DNA of 9,348 nt from Fimbriimonadaceae bacterium. GTDB lineage: Bacteria > Armatimonadota > Fimbriimonadia > Fimbriimonadales > Fimbriimonadaceae. This document shows, in pieces, positions 5,894-9,348 of the stretch (positions within the stretch are counted from its first letter, which is position 1; each line of letters begins with the position of its first letter). Made by a program: the position numbers and the translations under genes. The notes below the pieces were generated by a model that had not been told where the DNA came from, did no database searches, and saw only the letters and a program-made list of their open reading frames with translations. The stretch covers positions 1-9,348 of the forward strand of contig JAKRSE010000306.1 in assembly GCA_022402505.1 (NCBI GenBank). The letters are read 5' to 3'.

Positions 5894-7003
5894 ATGAGCA
5901 GCGACTTCCTCGACCCCGCCCCGGGCCGATCGGAAACCCTTCCCTCTGAATTCTACTTTGATTCAGCGGTTTTTCACCGGGTCCGGGAAAGCGCGTTCGG
6001 CGGCTCCTGGCAGTGGGTGGGAGATCTGGATCGATGCCGGATCCCCGGGCAGACCCATCCCTTCACCCTCCTGGAGGGCCTCCTCGACGAGCCCCTGCTC
6101 CTGGCCCGTGACCGAGACGACCAGGTCCGATGCCTGAGCAACGTCTGCACCCATCGAGCCGCCTTGGTCTGCGAAGGCGATTCCGTGGTCAACCACCTTC
6201 GATGCCGATACCACGGACGTCGATTCGGCCTGGATGGACGGCTGCAGCACATGCCCGAGTTTGAAGGCGTAGAAGGCTTCCCCGCCCCGTCCGACAACCT
6301 CACCGAGGTCCCCCTGACTCTCTGGCGGCGATGGTTCTTCTGCTCCCTCCATCCGCGACTCTCAGCCGAAGAATTCTTCCGACCGGTCGAAGAGAGGGTC
6401 GGCTTCCTCCCGCTGGAGCACTTCCAGCCGCGTCCCGACCGAGCCCGCGACTACATGATTCGAGCCCACTGGGCGCTCTATGTGGACAACTACCTGGAGG
6501 GCTTCCACATCCCCTACATCCACGCTGCCCTCAATTCGACTCTGGACTACGGGAGCTACGAGGTCTTGACCTTCGACCATGGCGTGCTCCAGGTCGGGCC
6601 CGCCGCCGACGGCGAACCATGCTTCGATCTGCCCGCCGGCCACCCGGACGAAGGGCGCCGGATCGCCGCCTACTACTTCTGGCTCCACCCCAACCTGATG
6701 CTGAACTTCTATCCTTGGGGACTGAGCGTCAACGTCGTGCGTCCAATGGGTATGAACCGAACGAAAGTCAGCTTCCTCCCCTTTGTCTGGGATGAGTCGA
6801 AGCTGGACGAGGGGGCCGGAGCTGCCCTCGACCGAGTCGAGCGGGAAGATGAGGCGGTCGTCGAATCGGTTCAGAAGGGCCTGAAGAGCCGGTTCTACCG
6901 GGCCGGCCGGTTCTCCGCCGCCAGAGAGAACGGCACCCACCACTTCCATCGGCTGCTGGCGGCCGACGCCGGCCTCGTCCGCCCGCCCGGCCAACCAGAA
7001 TGA
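5894..7003 (+). CDS. Rieske [2Fe-2S] non-heme iron oxygenase, alpha subunit
   Basis: The 369-residue product is an aromatic-ring-hydroxylating or quaternary-ammonium-type oxygenase that activates O2 with electrons from a separate reductase. The Rieske cluster ligands are C85-T-H87 and C104-x2-H107. The mononuclear iron site is in DNYLEGFHIPYIH (198-210), with H205 and H210, and the third ligand is probably D319 in REDEAVVESVQKGL (317-330). The residue three before H205 is Glu202 where ring-hydroxylating dioxygenases have a bridging Asp; a Glu here is, to my memory, a trait of the carnitine/choline monooxygenase group. The tail with GTHHFHRLLA (347-356) is usual for this group. No ferredoxin or reductase gene is visible nearby. 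The ATG at 5894 has no clear Shine-Dalgarno. The stop overlaps the LacI start (ATGA). The substrate is unknown. Confidence 0.94.
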   Translation: MSSDFLDPAPGRSETLPSEFYFDSAVFHRVRESAFGGSWQWVGDLDRCRIPGQTHPFTLLEGLLDEPLLLARDRDDQVRCLSNVCTHRAALVCEGDSVVNHLRCRYHGRRFGLDGRLQHMPEFEGVEGFPAPSDNLTEVPLTLWRRWFFCSLHPRLSAEEFFRPVEERVGFLPLEHFQPRPDRARDYMIRAHWALYVDNYLEGFHIPYIHAALNSTLDYGSYEVLTFDHGVLQVGPAADGEPCFDLPAGHPDEGRRIAAYYFWLHPNLMLNFYPWGLSVNVVRPMGMNRTKVSFLPFVWDESKLDEGAGAALDRVEREDEAVVESVQKGLKSRFYRAGRFSAARENGTHHFHRLLAADAGLVRPPGQPE

Positions 7004-8013
7004 GGCGTCCCGTCAGGATCAAGGACATCGCCGCCGCCGTCGGTGTCAGTGAGGCCGCCGTCTCCGGCGTCCTGAACCGCTCTCGGTCCGGCACCCGGGT
7101 CTCCGATCAAACCCGCCAGCGCATCATCGACACCGCCAGGGCGATGAACTACGTCCCCCACGCGGGGGCTCGGGCTCTCGCCGGCTCCGGAAGCCGCACC
7201 CTGGGAGTCCTGATGCCCAAGGTTCCGCTGGAGGGTTCGCGGCTCAGCTTCGGGTTCGAGCTGGTCCAGGGGGTCATGGACGCAGCCGAGGAGTCCGGGC
7301 GGCACGTCATCCTCTTCTCCGGACAGCTCCTGGAGCCGGAGGCGGACCTGACCCCGCTGGCCGAACGCCGCTGCGACGGCCTCATCGTCCTCGGGCTCAC
7401 CGCCGACTCGCCGCTGGCGGACTGGCTGGCCGAGCGAAGCATCCCCGCCGTCGTGGTGGGACACCAAGGCGCCGGCCCGAGCGTGCAGAGCCTGATGCTG
7501 GACAACAGGGCTGGAATCGAAGCGATTCTCCGCCACCTTCAGGAGCGCGGGCACCGGAAGATCGTCATGCCCGGAGCCGAAACTCGCTACCTGGACGGAC
7601 GCGAGCGGACGACGGCGTTTCTGGACCTGGGGCGGGAGCTTGGCTTGGACGTGGAGGTCTTGGCCGGTGCCGCCGACTTCGAGTCCACCCAGGAGAACAT
7701 CTGCCGATGGTTCGCCCGCGTCCCATCAGCGGACCGAGCGACCGCCTTCGTCTGCTTCAACGATGCGGCGGCACTCGGCGCGGCGTGCGCCCTGCGGCAG
7801 GCCGGCCTTCGCATTCCGCAGGATGCCGCCGTCACCGGCTTCGACGACATCCCGCCGGCGAGCTTCGCCGATCCTCCCCTCACCACCGTCGTCTATCCGT
7901 TTCATGAAATGGGCAGACTCGCCGGAGAGATGCTCTCCGAACTGATCCAAGACCGCCCCGTCCCCGAGTTCGCCAGACCCATCCCCCGACTCTGCGTCCG
8001 CAGATCCACCTGA
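7000..8013 (+). CDS. LacI family transcriptional regulator
   Basis: This 337-residue repressor is of standard length. The N-terminal helix-turn-helix is at 6-26 (RIKDIAAAVGVSEAAVSGVLN), the hinge helix at 53-62 (PHAGARALAG, with L60 as the minor-groove Leu), and the start of the effector domain at 67 (TLGVLMPKV). The periplasmic-binding-protein-like core ends with CFNDAAALGAACALRQAGLRIPQDAAVTGFDD (252-283) and DPPLTTVVYPFHEMGRLAGEML (291-312), both classic for the family. The recognition helix carries E18, A19 and G23 at the base-reading positions, unlike LacI itself (Tyr, Gln, Arg). It overlaps the Rieske gene by 4 nt, so enzyme and regulator are made together; this fits autoregulation of the operon by a sugar or related ligand. 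No matching operator could be picked by eye. Confidence 0.97.
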   Translation: MRRPVRIKDIAAAVGVSEAAVSGVLNRSRSGTRVSDQTRQRIIDTARAMNYVPHAGARALAGSGSRTLGVLMPKVPLEGSRLSFGFELVQGVMDAAEESGRHVILFSGQLLEPEADLTPLAERRCDGLIVLGLTADSPLADWLAERSIPAVVVGHQGAGPSVQSLMLDNRAGIEAILRHLQERGHRKIVMPGAETRYLDGRERTTAFLDLGRELGLDVEVLAGAADFESTQENICRWFARVPSADRATAFVCFNDAAALGAACALRQAGLRIPQDAAVTGFDDIPPASFADPPLTTVVYPFHEMGRLAGEMLSELIQDRPVPEFARPIPRLCVRRST

Positions 8014-8052
8014 GCGGCCCCTCGCATTGGGCGTCGAAAAACGTCCAGACTC

Positions 8053-8056
8053 GGAG
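8053..8056 (+). promoter_or_regulatory. Ribosome binding site GGAG for the Gfo/Idh gene
   Basis: GGAG lies 4 nt before the ATG at 8061, a rather short spacing, in the 47-bp gap after the LacI stop. It supports that start codon. Confidence 0.5.
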
Positions 8057-8060
8057 CATC

Positions 8061-9170
8061 ATGGCAAGGATCGGAATTCTGGGACGCCGCGGACTCAGCC
8101 GACTGGCCGGACTCAGGTCGGTGCCGGGCATCGAAATCGGCGCCTTCTATGATCCTGAAACCGCGGCCCAAGACGAGGCCCGCCGGCAGGGATTGGAGAC
8201 CTTCGCCCGCAGCGAAGCCGAGGCGATCGAGTCCTCGGATGGGGTCGTCGTCGGGACTCCCATGCACCTCCACGCCGACCAGGTCATCCGGGTGCTCCAG
8301 GCCGGGCGCCACGTGGACAGCGAGGTGACGGCTGCCGTCAGCCTGGAGGAGTGCCTCCGGATCGCCGAAGCGGCCCGGTCCGCCCCGACCGGCTACTTCT
8401 TCGCCGAAAACTACGTCTACTTCCCGGAAAATCTGATCGTGGAGGCTCTCGTTCGCCAGGGGCGCTTCGGCAGCCTGACCTATGGCGGGGCCGACTACGT
8501 TCACGACGTGCGCGGGCTCGCCGTTCGGGCGGACGGGACCCGAACATGGCGGGCCGACTGGCAGTACGCCGCCCTGGGCAACACCTACATCACCCATGAG
8601 CTGGGCCCGCTGATGACCTGGTTTCGGGCGGCCGATCCGGACATCCGCATCGAATCGGTCGCCTGCCAGGGCAACGGAGCCCACGCCGGAGCCGGGCTCA
8701 CCGACCACGATTCGACCACCACTCTGATCCGACTCACGGGCGGGCCGCTGTTGGTGATCCGCCTCGACCTCTCCAGCCCGCGACCCCACCGCGCCACGTT
8801 CGAGGTGCAGGGGAGAACCGGATGCTACGACAGTCGTGAACCCGGGATCTGGATGGGCGAGGACATCTACGCTTACCACGCCGACTTCCACCGAGGCTGG
8901 CATCCGGTTCGCGACCACCTGGACGCCGTTCCCTCGGGTCTCCGGGCGGAGATCGCCGAGGCGGAAGGAGCGGGCCATCACGGCTCGGACTGGTTCACCG
9001 GCCGAAGGTTCGGCCAGATGGTGCTTGGAGAACGGCCGGCGGAGATCGGCCTCTTCGAAGCGATGGAATGGACCGTGGCCGGCCTCCTGACCGCCCGATC
9101 ACTCGCGGCGGGCGGCGCTCCGGTTTCGATGGAAGACTGGGTCTACGACCTGCCCCGCGGAGGCAGGTGA
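8061..9170 (+). CDS. Gfo/Idh/MocA family protein with GH109-type active-site pattern
   Basis: The 369-residue NAD(P)-binding protein has an N-terminal Rossmann fold (RIGILGRRGLSRL, 3-15) with a Gly pattern G-x2-G-x2-G that departs from the usual GxGxxG. The cofactor-region block GTPMHLHADQVIRVLQAGRHV (65-85) is followed by SEVTAAVS (87-94) in place of the EKP of oxidoreductases; GH109 alpha-N-acetylgalactosaminidases have SEVPAA there. Further GH109-like blocks are AENYVYFPENL (115-125), VRQGRFG (131-137), YVHDVRG (146-152), WR (163-164), YITHELGP (176-183), SPRP (239-242), FEVQG (247-251) and GAGHHGSDWF (303-312). From memory of Elizabethkingia enzyme numbering, E116, Y146, H148, R164, Y176 and H179 match its active-site residues with the same local spacing. 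It could be an NAD-dependent glycosidase or a dehydrogenase. No signal peptide is visible, so it acts in the cytoplasm. Confidence 0.93.
   Translation: MARIGILGRRGLSRLAGLRSVPGIEIGAFYDPETAAQDEARRQGLETFARSEAEAIESSDGVVVGTPMHLHADQVIRVLQAGRHVDSEVTAAVSLEECLRIAEAARSAPTGYFFAENYVYFPENLIVEALVRQGRFGSLTYGGADYVHDVRGLAVRADGTRTWRADWQYAALGNTYITHELGPLMTWFRAADPDIRIESVACQGNGAHAGAGLTDHDSTTTLIRLTGGPLLVIRLDLSSPRPHRATFEVQGRTGCYDSREPGIWMGEDIYAYHADFHRGWHPVRDHLDAVPSGLRAEIAEAEGAGHHGSDWFTGRRFGQMVLGERPAEIGLFEAMEWTVAGLLTARSLAAGGAPVSMEDWVYDLPRGGR
9159..9163 (+). promoter_or_regulatory. Ribosome binding site GGAGG for the terminal gene
   Basis: GGAGG is at 8-nt spacing before the ATG at 9172, inside the last codons of the Gfo/Idh gene. 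It is the best Shine-Dalgarno in the window and confirms that a gene starts here. Confidence 0.7.
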
Positions 9171-9171
9171 C

Positions 9172-9348
9172 ATGGCCCAGCTCAAAATGCGCCGGCCGAA
9201 CCTCTCGGACCTCCCGCCGATCGAACTCCCCCCAGGTGACCTTCTCCGCCCCGGCGTCCCCGAAGACCGCGACGGGCTCCGCGACCTCCTGGCCGCCGCC
9301 ACCGAATCCGACCCCGGCATGGCCCCCTGGACCCCGGAGCGGATCGAC
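9172..9348 (+). CDS. Probable GNAT family N-acetyltransferase, 3' partial
   Basis: Fifty-nine codons are visible before the window ends, with no stop. The opening MRRPNLSDLPPIELPPGDLLRP (6-27) and the following DRDGLRDLLAAATESDPG and WTPERID resemble the N-terminus of GNAT acetyltransferases of the LPP-x-LP-x-GY-x-LR type, in which the first strand and helix precede the acetyl-CoA motif. The CoA-binding motif lies beyond the window, so the family is a pattern-based guess. The ATG is 1 nt after the Gfo/Idh stop and has a strong Shine-Dalgarno, so it is the next gene of the same operon. An internal Met6 (9187) is the only rival start. Confidence 0.65.
   Translation, partial: MAQLKMRRPNLSDLPPIELPPGDLLRPGVPEDRDGLRDLLAAATESDPGMAPWTPERID

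Noticed and set aside
5640..5894. N-terminal extension of the phosphoesterase starting at a TTG at 5894
   Set aside because: The sequence is low-complexity Arg/Pro/Ser/Gly, has no ATG and would overlap the divergent Rieske start.
7902..8981. Minus-strand open frame of 359 codons opposite the Gfo/Idh gene
   Set aside because: Shadow of a clearly conserved plus-strand enzyme; no domain and no ribosome binding site.
1..9348. tRNA, rRNA, CRISPR array, insertion sequence or attachment site
   Set aside because: I saw no cloverleaf, conserved rRNA segment, regular direct-repeat array, transposase or terminal inverted repeats.

Overview
The window is a GC-rich bacterial chromosome segment. Sampled by eye, the right half is near 70% GC, while the two leftmost genes look closer to 60%. 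It carries a housekeeping lysyl-tRNA synthetase, a short type IV-like prepilin, a GH16 glycosidase, a DUF6886-type protein, a metallophosphoesterase, a Rieske oxygenase, a LacI regulator and a Gfo/Idh/GH109-type protein. This mix, together with the minimal prepilin, resembles Armatimonadota (Fimbriimonadia-like) or possibly Planctomycetota. That placement is inference; no rRNA or other decisive marker is present.

Layout. (A) 1-1362, plus strand: an exported protein of unknown function whose N-terminus runs off the left edge through a 12-C tract, then a 129-residue three-helix membrane protein whose start lies inside the end of the first gene. (B) 1369-1409: a strong hairpin between converging genes. 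(C) 1406-5639, minus strand, read right to left: metallophosphoesterase, prepilin, lysS, GH16 glycosidase, DUF6886-like protein. The last three are tightly packed (5-nt gap, then 1-nt overlap) and are probably co-transcribed. (D) 5640-5893: a divergent intergenic region of 254 bp holding an inverted repeat and a possible 31-codon leader ORF. (E) 5894-9348, plus strand: Rieske non-heme iron oxygenase, LacI regulator (ATGA overlap), a Gfo/Idh protein that keeps the GH109 NAD-dependent glycosidase active-site pattern, and the start of a GNAT-like acetyltransferase cut by the right edge.

How they may work together. Cluster E looks like a self-regulated catabolic operon. The Rieske enzyme belongs to the choline/carnitine/betaine-type oxygenases by its bridging Glu. 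The LacI protein is made in coupling with it, and the GH109-like protein would open or oxidise a glycoside. A pathway for an amine- or methoxy-decorated glycoside is a speculative reading. Cluster C mixes housekeeping and surface or polysaccharide functions with no obvious shared pathway.

There is no mobile element, CRISPR array, tRNA or rRNA that I can support. No gene-free stretch exceeds 300 bases.
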